Assembly (NCBI RefSeq): GCF_009753715.1
Contig: NZ_WQMS01000020.1
Span: 62,001-126,000, forward strand
Source: Sphingomonas horti
GTDB taxonomy: Bacteria; Pseudomonadota; Alphaproteobacteria; Sphingomonadales; Sphingomonadaceae
Length of the DNA stretch: 64,000 nt
Reading direction: 5' to 3'
The position numbers were made by a program, and so were the translations under genes. Position 1 is the first letter of the stretch, and the number at the start of each line of letters is the position of its first letter. The notes beneath the pieces are model-generated. The model searched no databases. It saw only the letters and a program-made list of their open reading frames with translations, and was not told the origin of the DNA. Shown here one piece after another: positions 47,652 through 56,630 of this stretch.

Positions 47652-48887
47652 ATGATGGCCACGCTTGTCCAGCCCCAGCCGGAGATATTCGACGATCCAC
47701 TGGATGTGAGCCGAGCCGACCTTTACGTCGAGGACAGCTGGCAGGAGCCGTTCCGCCGGCTGCGCGGCGAGGCCCCTGTCTATCGCTGCGAGCACTCGGC
47801 GTTCGGCCCCTATTGGTCAGTGTCGGCCTACAAGCCGATCGTGCACGTGGAGGCCCTGCCCGAAATCTACTCGTCGGAAGCCGGCGGCATCACGCTCGCC
47901 GACCGGTTCGAGGACGATTACAAGATGCCGATGTTCATCGCGCGCGATCGGCCGGTGCACACCGCCCAGCGCCGTACGGTGGCCCCGGCGTTCACGCCGA
48001 GCGAGATCGTCCGCATGTCCGAGGACCTGCGCCGCCGCACCGCCGAAATCCTGGACGAGCTGCCCTGGGGCGAGACGTTCGACTGGGTCGACCGCGTCTC
48101 GATCGAGCTGACCACGCAGATGCTGGCGATCCTGTTCGACTTCCCCTGGCAGGACCGGCGCAAGCTGACCTTCTGGTCCGACTGGGCCGGCGATATCGAG
48201 CTGGTCCACAACGAGGCGACCCGCCAGGAGCGGCTCGGCCACATGTTCGAGTGCATGACCTATTTCAAAGGGCTTTGGGACGCCAAGGTCGGCAAGGAAC
48301 CGACGCCGGACCTGATCTCGATGATGATCCATTCCGAAGCCATGTCGAACATGGACGACCATGAGTTCATCGGGAACCTGATCCTGCTGATCGTTGGCGG
48401 CAACGATACCACGCGCAACTCGATGTCGGGCGCGATCTACGGGCTGAACCAGTTCCCGGACGAGCGCACCAAGCTCGAGCAGAACCCCGGCCTGATCCCG
48501 AACGCGGTGCAGGAAATCATCCGCTGGCAGACGCCGCTCGCCCATATGCGGCGCACCGCGACCCAGGATACGGAGCTGGAAGGGCAGCAGATCAAGGCCG
48601 GCGACAAGCTGGCGCTCTGGTACATCTCCGGCAATCGCGATGAGAGCGTGTTCCCCAACGCCGACAAATTGATCGTCGACCGGGAAAATGCGCGGCGGCA
48701 CCTTGCCTTCGGCTATGGCATCCATCGCTGCGTCGGCGCGCGGCTGGCCGAGCTGCAGATCCAGGTGCTGCTCGAGGAGATGGCGAAGCGTCGGATGCGC
48801 GTGGAGGTGATGGAGGAGCCGGTGCGCGTGCGCGCCTGCTTCGTGCACGGCTATCGCAAGATGCCGGTCCGGATCACGAAATACTGA
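47652..48887 (+). CDS. Cytochrome P450, CYP153-like
   Basis: A 411-aa soluble bacterial P450. The I-helix oxygen-activation motif GGNDTTRNSM and the following IIRWQTPLAHMRRTAT resemble the CYP153 alkane/fatty acid omega-hydroxylases. The ExxR motif is EIIR. The Cys-ligand loop FGYGIHRCVGARLAE holds the heme-binding cysteine. The likely reaction is terminal hydroxylation of hydrocarbons or related substrates using O2 and electrons from a ferredoxin/reductase pair, which is not present here. AGGAGA lies just before two possible ATGs (47652, 47655). Substrate assignment is by pattern only. Confidence 0.85.
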   Translation: MMATLVQPQPEIFDDPLDVSRADLYVEDSWQEPFRRLRGEAPVYRCEHSAFGPYWSVSAYKPIVHVEALPEIYSSEAGGITLADRFEDDYKMPMFIARDRPVHTAQRRTVAPAFTPSEIVRMSEDLRRRTAEILDELPWGETFDWVDRVSIELTTQMLAILFDFPWQDRRKLTFWSDWAGDIELVHNEATRQERLGHMFECMTYFKGLWDAKVGKEPTPDLISMMIHSEAMSNMDDHEFIGNLILLIVGGNDTTRNSMSGAIYGLNQFPDERTKLEQNPGLIPNAVQEIIRWQTPLAHMRRTATQDTELEGQQIKAGDKLALWYISGNRDESVFPNADKLIVDRENARRHLAFGYGIHRCVGARLAELQIQVLLEEMAKRRMRVEVMEEPVRVRACFVHGYRKMPVRITKY

Positions 48888-48943
48888 AGCCGATCGGGCC
48901 GCAGCTCCGTAGCTTACGGGCGAAACCGCGAGGGCCAGCGACC

Positions 48944-49435
48944 ATGATCGATCGTCGAATGTTTCTGTTCACCGGGGCTGCCGCGGCGGGCGCTGCCTGG
49001 CTCGCGATGCCGGCGGGCGCCGCCGCCCCGGCCGCCGACCCGCGCTTCCGGCTCAGCCCGGCGCAATGGCGCAAGCGGCTCGGCCCCGATGCCTATGCCG
49101 TGTTGCGCGAGGAAGCGACCGAGCGGCCGGGCAGCAGCCGGCTGCTAAAGGAGCATCGCGCCGGCCTGTTCACCTGCGCCGGCTGCGGGCTGCCGGTTTA
49201 TTCGTCCAGGACCAAGTATGACAGCGGCACCGGCTGGCCGAGCTTCTGGGCGGCGCTGCCGGGCGCGACCGCAACGTCGGTCGACACCAAGCTGGGCTTC
49301 GAACGCGTCGAGGAGCATTGCAGGCGCTGCGGCGGCCATCTCGGCCACATCTTCGACGACGGGCCGAAGCCGACCGGAAAGCGCCACTGCATCAACGGCC
49401 TGGCGCTGAGGTTCGTGCCGGGGAAGGCGGCGTAA
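48944..49435 (+). CDS. msrB: Tat-exported peptide methionine (R)-S-oxide reductase
   Basis: A 163-aa MsrB. The N-terminus carries a twin-arginine signal (MIDRRMFLFTGAAAAGAAWL), so it is probably a periplasmic enzyme. The zinc cysteines are CAGC and CRRC, and the catalytic region is GHIFDDGPKPTGKRHCINGLAL, with the active cysteine in HCIN. The GTGWPSF loop binds the substrate. It reduces methionine-R-sulfoxide in proteins after oxidative damage. It starts 56 bases after the P450 stop. A terminator hairpin follows. A Tat-type MsrB is less usual than the cytoplasmic type. Confidence 0.92.
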   Translation: MIDRRMFLFTGAAAAGAAWLAMPAGAAAPAADPRFRLSPAQWRKRLGPDAYAVLREEATERPGSSRLLKEHRAGLFTCAGCGLPVYSSRTKYDSGTGWPSFWAALPGATATSVDTKLGFERVEEHCRRCGGHLGHIFDDGPKPTGKRHCINGLALRFVPGKAA

Positions 49436-49460
49436 AAAGTCCCTCCCTTGAAGGGGAGGG
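49434..49460 (-). terminator. Rho-independent terminator after the isocitrate-lyase-like gene
   Basis: On the minus strand a CCCTCCC/GGGAGGG hairpin (49441-49460, 6-base loop) is followed by ACTTTTT (T-tract at 49434-49438). It lies just beyond the minus-strand stop at 49467. The arms match the core of the dispersed CCTCCC repeats, so one such unit may have been adopted as a terminator. It may also end the msrB transcript. Confidence 0.7.
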
Positions 49461-49466
49461 CTAAGG

Positions 49467-50231
49467 TCAAGCGAAGGCCGTCCGCGCGAGCTCGGTCAGC
49501 GCCGCCATCGCCTGGCGATAGGGCCCGGGGCCATGGCTGATCCGCGCGACCCCCAGCTCGGCGAGTCGCTTCTTATGCGGCATGCCGGGGAACATCATCG
49601 CGTTGACCGGCAGCGGCGAGCCCTCGCAGACGCGGGCGAGCAGGCGTTCGTCGGCCAGGCCGGGCACGAAGAAGCCGCTCGCGCCCGCATCGGCATAGGC
49701 GCGGGCGCGTTCCAGCGCCTGGTCGACCGCCTGACGGTCATGCGCGTCGGCCTTGGCCTTGAGGAAAATGTCGGTCCGGGCGTTGATGAAGGCGGGGATG
49801 CCGGCCGCCTCCGCCTTGCGCCGAAGCGCCTCGATGCGGCGTGCGTGGTCGCGGAGCGGGTGCAGCCCTTCGCCGCCGACTACCTGGTCCTCGAAATTGC
49901 AGCCGATCGCGCCGGCTTCGAGCACGCGGCCGAAATTGGCGGCGACGCGCTCCGGCTCGACGGCATAGCCGCCTTCGAAGTCGAGCGTCACCGGCAGGTC
50001 GACCGCGTCCGCGATGCGCGCCGCATTGGCGAGCGCGATCTCCATCGGCAGCCCTTCCGCATCCGCAAAGCCATGTGCCGCGGCGACGGACCAGCTGCCG
50101 GTCGCGATCGCCTTCGCGCCCGCATCGGCGATCGCCTTGGCCGAGCCCGGGTCCCAGGCGTTGAACAGGATCACCGGATCGCCCGGCACGTGCAGCACCG
50201 TGAACGCCCGGGCCGTTTCCGATTGGTTCAT
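49467..50231 (-). CDS. Isocitrate lyase / PEP mutase superfamily protein
   Basis: A 254-aa TIM-barrel enzyme. Family marks are ILFNAWDPGSAKAIADAG, the Mg2+ site region VTLDFEGGYAVEPE (with the Asp/Glu cluster), GCNFEDQVVGGEGLHP, ARTDIFLKAKAD and the C-terminal GVARISHGPG. It belongs to the oxaloacetate decarboxylase / 2,3-dimethylmalate lyase-like branch, which breaks or forms C-C or P-C bonds next to a carboxylate. The exact substrate is unknown. AAGGAGG lies 6 bases before the ATG at 50231. It is the last gene of a set with the LytS/LytTR genes; only 10 bases separate it from the preceding stop. Confidence 0.88.
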   Translation of the reverse strand: MNQSETARAFTVLHVPGDPVILFNAWDPGSAKAIADAGAKAIATGSWSVAAAHGFADAEGLPMEIALANAARIADAVDLPVTLDFEGGYAVEPERVAANFGRVLEAGAIGCNFEDQVVGGEGLHPLRDHARRIEALRRKAEAAGIPAFINARTDIFLKAKADAHDRQAVDQALERARAYADAGASGFFVPGLADERLLARVCEGSPLPVNAMMFPGMPHKKRLAELGVARISHGPGPYRQAMAALTELARTAFA

Positions 50232-50241
50232 GCGTCCCTCC

Positions 50242-51066
50242 TTACTTGCGCGGGCATGGCTCCGGCCAGCCTTCGTGACCATCCACCAGCAGCAATTCGC
50301 CCGAGCGGCCGTCCTTCGTGTCGCGTGCGAACAGCCAGGACTTGCCGCTCGGCGAGAAGGCAGCGCCGATCTCGCTGCCGTTCGCGTTAATCTCGGGGCC
50401 GAGCCGCACGCGCGGGCTCCAGCCGTTCGCGGTTCGTTGGCTGCGGAAATAGGCATCTGCGCCGCTCAGCGGCATCCATGTGCCGTCGGGCGACGGCAGC
50501 GGCTCGTACTCATGTTCGGCCGTGTTGAGCGAGGCGCCGGCATTCTCGGCGATCCAATGGCCGGGACGGTCCTCCCGCGCGCGCCAGATGTCGGTCTTGC
50601 CGAAACCGCCAGCCCTGTCGGAGCCGAAATAGAGCCAGCCGTCCGGTGCTGGCCGCGGAAACCACTCCTGGCCGGGCGAGTTGACCGGTGCCGGCAGCCG
50701 CTCGGGCGTTTCCCATTTTCCGTCCCGACCGCGGGTCACGCGCCAGATGTCGAGGTCCTTGTGCCTGACGCCATCGGTCGTGCGCGTGGAGATGAACCAC
50801 AAAGTCCGCCCGTCGCCGCTGAACCACGGGTCCGCCTCCACGCCATCACCGGCGACCGGCGCCTCGGTCGGCTCGCCCCATCCGTTCTTGCCGCAGTGGC
50901 TGACCTTCAGCCGCCAGCCGCGGAATTCGGGCGTCGAACGCACGAACCACAGGTCGCCGGTCAGCGGATCGAACGCAGGATGGGATTCGAACTGGCCGGA
51001 GGAAATCGGCGGCTTGGACCAGACGATCGGCGCGCTCGCCGCGAGTGGCAGCGCACCGACAATCAT
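50242..51066 (-). CDS. TolB/PD40-like beta-propeller protein
   Basis: A 274-aa protein starting MIVGALPLAASAPIVW, probably exported. It carries several PD40/WD40-like propeller repeats: SHPAFDPLTGDLWFV, DPWFSGDGRTLWFIS, RPAPDGWLYFGSD and AAFSPSGKSWLFA, with paired WFS/LYF strands. Proteins of this type bind other proteins or sugars and often act as sensors or scaffolds. The start overlaps the LytTR gene stop by one base (TGATG), so it is coupled to it. The next gene starts 10 bases downstream. Its job in this regulatory operon is unknown. Confidence 0.82.
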   Translation of the reverse strand: MIVGALPLAASAPIVWSKPPISSGQFESHPAFDPLTGDLWFVRSTPEFRGWRLKVSHCGKNGWGEPTEAPVAGDGVEADPWFSGDGRTLWFISTRTTDGVRHKDLDIWRVTRGRDGKWETPERLPAPVNSPGQEWFPRPAPDGWLYFGSDRAGGFGKTDIWRAREDRPGHWIAENAGASLNTAEHEYEPLPSPDGTWMPLSGADAYFRSQRTANGWSPRVRLGPEINANGSEIGAAFSPSGKSWLFARDTKDGRSGELLLVDGHEGWPEPCPRK

Positions 51067-51866
51067 CAATGGACGAAGCGCGCAACCACGTCGCGGTAGC
51101 TGCGGCTGACCTTCACCTGCGCGCCGGAATCCAGCACCAGGAAGCATTCGCCGTTGGTGTGCGGCTTGACCTGCTTGACCAGGTCCAGGTTGACGATGGT
51201 CGAGCGATGGACGCGCTGGAAGCGGCGCGGATCGAGCCGCTTTTCCAGGTCCTTCATCGTCTCCCTGAGGATCAGCGTGTTGTCGGCGGTGTAGATGCAC
51301 ATGTAATCGCCGGCCGCGTCGATCCGCTCGATATTGTCGACGTCGACGCGGAAGATCTGCCCGCGATCCTTGATGTTGATCATCTTCTCGAAACGGCTGG
51401 CCGACGGCGCCTCGGCGCCTTCGCTGATCTCGGCTGCGGCTTCGGGCGCGACTTCGGCCAGCGCCTCGCGCAGCCGGTCCACTTCCTCGACGCCGCGCTT
51501 TTCCGCGAGACGCTGGCGCACGCGGTCGAGCGTGGCGGCGAGCCGGTCTTCCTCGACCGGCTTCATCAGATAGTCGACTGCCTGCGCCTCGAAGGCGCGG
51601 ATCGCGTGATCCGAATAGGCGGTCACGAACACGAACAGCGGCGGCTCCACTTCCATCAACCCCTGGACGACCGAAAAGCCGTCAAAGCCGGGCATCTGGA
51701 TGTCGAGGAAAACCAGGTCGGGCTTGTTGGTCTTGATCGAGCGGATCGCTTCCCGCCCGTTGGAGCAGGTGTCGACGATCTCGACATCCTCGTGCGGCTC
51801 AAGCCTCAGTTGCAGGCCCTGGATGGCCAGCGGCTCGTCATCGACGAGGATCGTTCTGATGGTCAT
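51066..51866 (-). CDS. LytTR-family response regulator
   Basis: A 266-aa regulator. The receiver domain has phosphoacceptor Asp55 in LVFLDIQMPGFDG and the conserved Lys in YLMKPVEEDR. An acidic linker follows (~120-155, EVAPEAAAEISEGAEAP). The C-terminal LytTR DNA-binding domain (~160-266) shows IERIDAAGDYMCIYTA, RRFQRVHRSTIVN and KVSRSYRDVVARFV. It should bind DNA and control transcription on a signal from the kinase encoded just upstream. It overlaps the kinase gene by 4 bases (ATGA) and the propeller gene by 1 base. Confidence 0.92.
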   Translation of the reverse strand: MTIRTILVDDEPLAIQGLQLRLEPHEDVEIVDTCSNGREAIRSIKTNKPDLVFLDIQMPGFDGFSVVQGLMEVEPPLFVFVTAYSDHAIRAFEAQAVDYLMKPVEEDRLAATLDRVRQRLAEKRGVEEVDRLREALAEVAPEAAAEISEGAEAPSASRFEKMINIKDRGQIFRVDVDNIERIDAAGDYMCIYTADNTLILRETMKDLEKRLDPRRFQRVHRSTIVNLDLVKQVKPHTNGECFLVLDSGAQVKVSRSYRDVVARFVH

Positions 51867-52957
51867 GCGGCTTCCCTTGGTTGTTCCTCGGTTTGGTACG
51901 GAATCTCGATGCGAACCTCGAATCCGCCCCCCGCACGCGCTTTCGCGTCGAACTCATGATCCTGGCCATAGGCCTGCGCCAGCCTGTCGCGAATGTTCGC
52001 CAGACCGACTCCTGTCGATTGAATGGGCCCCGAGCGCTTCTCATTCAAGTCCGGCCCGGTATCGGCCACCGTGATGCGCACGCGGTCGACAGCCAGCCGC
52101 GCGCTGACGATGATGTCGGCGCCTTCCTCCAGCGGGGTCACCGCATATTTGATCGCGTTCTCGACCAGCGGCTGCAGCAGCAACGAGGGCAGCCGCGCCT
52201 TCAGCACGATCGGGTCGATCTCGAAGATCGGCCGCAGCCGGTCCTCGAAGCGCATCTTCTCGATCTCGAGATACAGCTTCAGCGTCTCGATCTCCTGCTC
52301 CAGCGTCACCTGGCCGAGCGGCTCGTTGACCAGCGTATAGCGTAGGAACGAGGACAGGCGCGACAGCATCGCGTTCGCGCGCTCCGTCTGCTTCAGCAGC
52401 ACCAGGGTCGAGATGGAGTTGAGCGTGTTGAACAGGAAATGCGGGTTCAGCTGGTAGCGCAGCATCGCCAGCTGCGCTGACGAGGCCTGGCTTTCGAGGG
52501 CGCGGAGCTGATCCGCCTGGTCCTCCACCACCAGGAAGAAATTGATCGCGTAATAGAGCGCGGACCAGGCGCCGATGACCACGAAATCGAGGAAGATCGT
52601 GCCGAGGAACAGGCTGATCTGAAAGCCTTCGCCCGGGCGTTGGATGGTGTTGAAGATCCAGGCGTCGATCATCGAGTAGATGCCGGCCGCGACCAGCATG
52701 CCGCCGATCGAGCCGAGCCAGGTGGTGACCGGCTTGCGCCGGATCAGCTCGCGGTAGAGAGCGCCGAGGACGAGGGTCAGCGAATAGCCGGTGGCGGTCG
52801 AGACCGCGACCGGCACCAGGAAGGCGAGCGTCAGCCCGTTGGCGAAGCCCGACAGGGTGCGCAGCAGGAAATAGCCGGCCCAGCCCGCCGTCTGCAGATT
52901 CCAGAAGGCGCGGTTCTTGTCGTCGAAGAACGGTTTCGCGGCGAAGCCCAGGGCCAT
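51863..52957 (-). CDS. LytS/YehU-family sensor histidine kinase
   Basis: A 364-aa membrane kinase. The first 140 residues hold about four hydrophobic segments (for example LTLAFLVPVAVSTATGYSL and FVVIGAWSALYYAINFF). A linker (~145-165) leads to the His_kinase domain with the phosphoacceptor His173 in LNPHFLFNTLN. The HATPase_c-like domain has LQPLVENAIKYA and GVGLANIRDRLA. It pairs with the LytTR regulator downstream, with a 4-base overlap. The start at 52957 is chosen because the TTG at 52975 adds only a short leader; neither has a strong ribosome-binding site. The stimulus is unknown. Confidence 0.9.
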   Translation of the reverse strand: MALGFAAKPFFDDKNRAFWNLQTAGWAGYFLLRTLSGFANGLTLAFLVPVAVSTATGYSLTLVLGALYRELIRRKPVTTWLGSIGGMLVAAGIYSMIDAWIFNTIQRPGEGFQISLFLGTIFLDFVVIGAWSALYYAINFFLVVEDQADQLRALESQASSAQLAMLRYQLNPHFLFNTLNSISTLVLLKQTERANAMLSRLSSFLRYTLVNEPLGQVTLEQEIETLKLYLEIEKMRFEDRLRPIFEIDPIVLKARLPSLLLQPLVENAIKYAVTPLEEGADIIVSARLAVDRVRITVADTGPDLNEKRSGPIQSTGVGLANIRDRLAQAYGQDHEFDAKARAGGGFEVRIEIPYQTEEQPREAA

Positions 52958-52998
52958 TGCCAGGGCTCTAGCCAACTTCGTGGAAAAGTAGAACCATC

Positions 52999-53030
52999 CT
53001 CGTCATTCCGGCTTGCGCCGGAATGACGAG
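52999..53030. repeat. Perfect palindromic repeat (REP-like)
   Basis: CTCGTCATTCCGGC (52999-53012) and GCCGGAATGACGAG (53017-53030) form a perfect 14-base dyad with the 4-base loop TTGC. This type of GTCATTCCGGC palindrome is widely dispersed in proteobacterial genomes. It lies between the LytS gene start and the TonB receptor terminator, in a gap of about 150 bases. Confidence 0.9.
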
Positions 53031-53047
53031 AGGGAAGGTGGCGGCCC

Positions 53048-53082
53048 AAAAGAAAACCGCCGCCCGGTTGCCCGGACGGCGG
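53048..53082 (-). terminator. Rho-independent terminator of the TonB receptor gene
   Basis: On the minus strand, an 11-base stem (CCGCCGTCCGG with CCGGGCGGCGG, one G-T wobble) and a short loop are followed by TTTTCTTTT. The hairpin spans 53057-53082 and the T-tract 53048-53056. It begins 26 bases after the receptor's stop codon at 53108. Confidence 0.85.
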
Positions 53083-53107
53083 TGTTGCGGTTGCCGTGAG
53101 GCGCGCG

Positions 53108-56100
53108 TTAGAAGGTGAAGCGGGCGCCGACGCGGATCGCGTAGAGCGACTGCTTCGAATAGACCGTCGCCTTCGGGTTGTTGAAGGACGAGTAGCGATA
53201 CTGGGCGCACGCCTGGCCCGAGTTGGTCGCGACCGCGCCGCCGGGGGTGGTCAGGCACTGCACCTGGATCACCGGCACGGTGTACGGGAACGCGAACTCC
53301 TGAATCTGGCCCCAGTCCTTGTTGATCAGATTGCCGACATTTTCGATGTCCGCGAACAGCGTGACGCGGGAATCGCCGATGAAGGTCGGGATCTCCTGCT
53401 CCACGTGCAGGTCGATCTTGGTGTACCAGCGCGAGTTGAACGCGTTGCGCGGCGCGACCTTGCCCTGGAAGTTCTTCAGCCCGTTCGAGTTGATGAAGGC
53501 CTCGAACGCGGACTGCGTCGCCGCCGAGTCATAGGTGACCAGCGGATCGCCGCCGATCTTCGGGACGTACAGCAGGTAGCGCGAGCCGCTGGTGCCGTTG
53601 GTGCCCGAGCCGGTGGTGCCGAAGACGGGGCTGCGGCCGCCCGACGGGTCGGTGAAGGTGTAGCTGAACGGATGGCCGATACGGGTCTGGCCGAACAGCG
53701 CAACGCGGGTCTTGTAGTCCCCGAAGAAGGCGTGATCGAAGGTCAGGCCATATTTGAAGATATACTTCACCTCGTCGTTCGAGGTCGCATACTGCGCCCG
53801 GTTCGGATCGAAGAAGGCGCCGTTCAGATAGTTGGAACCGGCCGTCGACGAGGTCGCCGGCGTCTGGTCCTTCACGTCCTGATAGGTGAAGCTGCCATAG
53901 ATGTTCAGCCCGAAATCCCAGCTCTTGTCGAACCGGGCGACCGCCACATAGGCGCGGCCCTTGCCGGTGTTGGTGAGCAGGATGTCGGTGCCGGTGTCGT
54001 TGAAGTTGCGGGTGCCGTTGGCGTTCAGCGTGACCGGCACGTAGCGCGGACGGCCGTCCGGCGTCAGCAGACCGCTCTGGACCGAACGGATATCGGTGAA
54101 GAACACCTGGTTGCGGACCTTCGAGTAGAAGAAGTCCAGCCCGAACCGCCATTCGTCGCCCATGAAGCCGAGATCGGCCGTATAGTCGCCCGACAGCGTT
54201 GCGCGCAGCTGCGACGGCAGCTTGAAGTTGGGGTCGAGCGCGTTGGTGGTGCCGGTGGTCGAGACGGAGGCCGCCGACAGCAGGTCGTTGGCCGCGCCCG
54301 GAATGGTCGCCGGGTTGACGCCCTGCAGGATCGCCGCGCCGTTGGTCGCATTCACGCCGGTACCGGTGAAGGCGCCGTTGTTCGCCTGGCGAACGTCGAT
54401 CTGGTTGGTCAGGATGCCCGTGTTCGAGAAGCTGTTCGACACGTACACGTCGGGCGTGCCGCCGCCGAACACGCCGGCGCCGCCGCGGATGGCGATGCGG
54501 CTGGTCGGCTTCCAGTCGAAGCCGAAGCGCGGCTGGAACAGGCCGCGGCCCGAGATATACGCATTGTTCACGAACCCGTAGCGCTTGACGAAGTTCGGGT
54601 TCAGCGTCGGGTTCGGCGAGCCGCCGTACAGGTCGTAGCGCACGCCGAGCAGCAGGTTCAACGTGTCGGTCAGCCGCCAATTGTCCTGCAGGCCGAAGGT
54701 GTAGAGCTGGTAATTGAACTTGGCCGCGGCATCGTCCGGGTCCAGCGACGGCACCGCGTTCGCATATTGGTAGCGCTGCGCATTGCCGGCCTGCAAGTCG
54801 GCGATCGAGTCGAAATAATAGTCGCCGGCGCTGCGCTGCAGGAAGGCGTTGAAGATGTTCGTGGTCTGGAACTCGCCGAACAGGCGCAGATCATGGTCTT
54901 CGGCCTTCAGACGGGCCTGGACCAGCGTGCCGAACGTGTTGCTGGTCAGCTCGTTGGTCTGGCGCGAGACGTCCGGGCCGAAGCTGACGATCGGAACGCC
55001 GCTCGGGCAGGAGGTCGACAGGTTGGTGCCGGTGTCGGTGCCGGTGCCCGGACGGTCCGACGTAGCGGCGGCGCAAACGCGGACCTGCGCGAAGCCGCGA
55101 CCCAGGATGGGGTCCTGGCCGCGCTTATAGTCCTTGTAGAAGGCGCGGACCTCGGTCGAGAAATTGTCCGACCAGTCGGAGTTCAGGCTGAACACGCCGA
55201 AGTGCAGCCGGTTCGACGCCACATAGCCGTTCGATTCCAGGCCCAGGCCCGGCGGCGGCGTGACGAAGCTGTTCTGGTTAAACTTGATCGAGTCCTTCGT
55301 GTACGAATAGGTCAGCGACGCGCGCTGGCTGTCCGACAGGTTGGCGTCGAGACGGGCGACGAGGCGGTCGTCCTTGTCGTCCGAGTTGTTGAGCACGCCG
55401 CCGGTGTCGTAGTTGAAGCGCTGCTTGGCGATCTGGCTGATCTGGTCGACGATCGCCTGGGTCAGGCCGGGGATCGGCGCGCCGGCGTTGTTGTCGATCG
55501 GGCCTTCCGGGATCGGCGTGCCGGCACGGACGCGCTCGCCGGCGACCATGAAGAACAATTTGTCCTTGATGATCGGGCCGGAAATCTCGGCGCCGTAATT
55601 CTCGCTCTTGAACTTTGGCAGGTTGACGTGAAGCGACTTGGTCTGGTCACCGGTCAGCTTGTCGCTGTTGTAGCTGTAGAAGCCGGTGCCGTGGAACTCG
55701 TTGGTGCCCGACTTCAGGATGGCGTTGATGACGCCGCCCTGGAAGTTGCCTTCGCGTACGTCATAGGGCGCGACGCGGGCCTGGAACTGGCCGATCGCGT
55801 CCAGCGGGATGGGCGAGCGGCGGGTCGGCAGCGAGTCCGGGTTGAGGCCGAAATTGTCGGTGATCGGCACGCCGTCGACGGTGAAGCGGTTGTAGCGGGC
55901 GTTCTGGCCCGCGAACGAGACGGCGCGGCCGCCCGACGGCGTGTCGTCGAGGCGGGCGAACGGATCGCGCACCGAAAGGTCGCGGATGTCGCGGTTGATC
56001 GTCGCGACGGTCTGGATCTGGGTCGCGGTCAGGACCGTCGCCGGACCCTGCGAGACGTTGCCGGCGCGCGCGACCGACGACGCGGTGACGACGATTTCCT

Positions 56101-56443
56101 CGCCCGCATTCTGGCCGCTCAGCACGGCCAGGTCGAGCGGCAGGTTGAACGGCGTGCCGATCACGGTGAACACGTCCGTCACCTGGGCCTGGTTGCCGTT
56201 GATGCTGACGGTGAACGGACCGCCGACGCGCAGGCCGGGCAGCGTGAAAGCACCGGACGCGTCGGTGGTGGTGGTCGACCGCGTGCCCGATGGCACGTGC
56301 ACGGCCGTGACGGTGGCGCCCGCGACCGGAGCGCCGTTGTCGGTCACCGTGCCGCGAATCGTTGACGTGGTTTCCTGCGCCTGGACGGCAGCCGGAGCGA
56401 CAAGCGCGGCAATGGCCGCGCCGATAAAGAGATGATTCCGCAT
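53108..56443 (-). CDS. TonB-dependent receptor, Oar-like, with carboxypeptidase-regulatory domain
   Basis: A 1111-aa outer-membrane protein. The signal peptide is [23 protein letters not shown] carboxypeptidase-regulatory-like (CarbopepD_reg) domain follows at about 28-105 ([20 protein letters not shown]). Next come a TonB-box-like and plug region ([34 protein letters not shown]) and a large beta-barrel ending in GARFTF, the normal C-terminal aromatic. This pattern is typical of Oar/OmpA-type receptors that import larger ligands. The substrate is unknown. The start at 56443 has GGGGAAAG upstream; the frame is open to 56863 but that is antisense to queG. It is divergent from queG. Confidence 0.92.
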   Translation of the reverse strand: MRNHLFIGAAIAALVAPAAVQAQETTSTIRGTVTDNGAPVAGATVTAVHVPSGTRSTTTTDASGAFTLPGLRVGGPFTVSINGNQAQVTDVFTVIGTPFNLPLDLAVLSGQNAGEEIVVTASSVARAGNVSQGPATVLTATQIQTVATINRDIRDLSVRDPFARLDDTPSGGRAVSFAGQNARYNRFTVDGVPITDNFGLNPDSLPTRRSPIPLDAIGQFQARVAPYDVREGNFQGGVINAILKSGTNEFHGTGFYSYNSDKLTGDQTKSLHVNLPKFKSENYGAEISGPIIKDKLFFMVAGERVRAGTPIPEGPIDNNAGAPIPGLTQAIVDQISQIAKQRFNYDTGGVLNNSDDKDDRLVARLDANLSDSQRASLTYSYTKDSIKFNQNSFVTPPPGLGLESNGYVASNRLHFGVFSLNSDWSDNFSTEVRAFYKDYKRGQDPILGRGFAQVRVCAAATSDRPGTGTDTGTNLSTSCPSGVPIVSFGPDVSRQTNELTSNTFGTLVQARLKAEDHDLRLFGEFQTTNIFNAFLQRSAGDYYFDSIADLQAGNAQRYQYANAVPSLDPDDAAAKFNYQLYTFGLQDNWRLTDTLNLLLGVRYDLYGGSPNPTLNPNFVKRYGFVNNAYISGRGLFQPRFGFDWKPTSRIAIRGGAGVFGGGTPDVYVSNSFSNTGILTNQIDVRQANNGAFTGTGVNATNGAAILQGVNPATIPGAANDLLSAASVSTTGTTNALDPNFKLPSQLRATLSGDYTADLGFMGDEWRFGLDFFYSKVRNQVFFTDIRSVQSGLLTPDGRPRYVPVTLNANGTRNFNDTGTDILLTNTGKGRAYVAVARFDKSWDFGLNIYGSFTYQDVKDQTPATSSTAGSNYLNGAFFDPNRAQYATSNDEVKYIFKYGLTFDHAFFGDYKTRVALFGQTRIGHPFSYTFTDPSGGRSPVFGTTGSGTNGTSGSRYLLYVPKIGGDPLVTYDSAATQSAFEAFINSNGLKNFQGKVAPRNAFNSRWYTKIDLHVEQEIPTFIGDSRVTLFADIENVGNLINKDWGQIQEFAFPYTVPVIQVQCLTTPGGAVATNSGQACAQYRYSSFNNPKATVYSKQSLYAIRVGARFTF

Positions 56444-56630
56444 TGCTTTCCCCATTGCCGGGCCGTGGCCCGCCCGCGACTCAAGACCAGCAGGCGCTGG
56501 CTCTGCTGCGGGCGATATGTTGCGGATCGAAGACTCGCAACGGACTCGGGGGGAGCGCAATTTAACAATCTGTTGTGCGTTGCAAAAAAGACACGCTGGG
56601 CGGCCGGGCGAACGCCTATATGCGACGCGG

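Noticed and set aside
53096-56365. A 1089-aa plus-strand open frame opposite the TonB receptor
   Set aside because: It is the high-GC antisense shadow of the receptor, with Arg/Val/Asp-rich low-complexity sequence and no signal or domain. The receptor has a full domain set.
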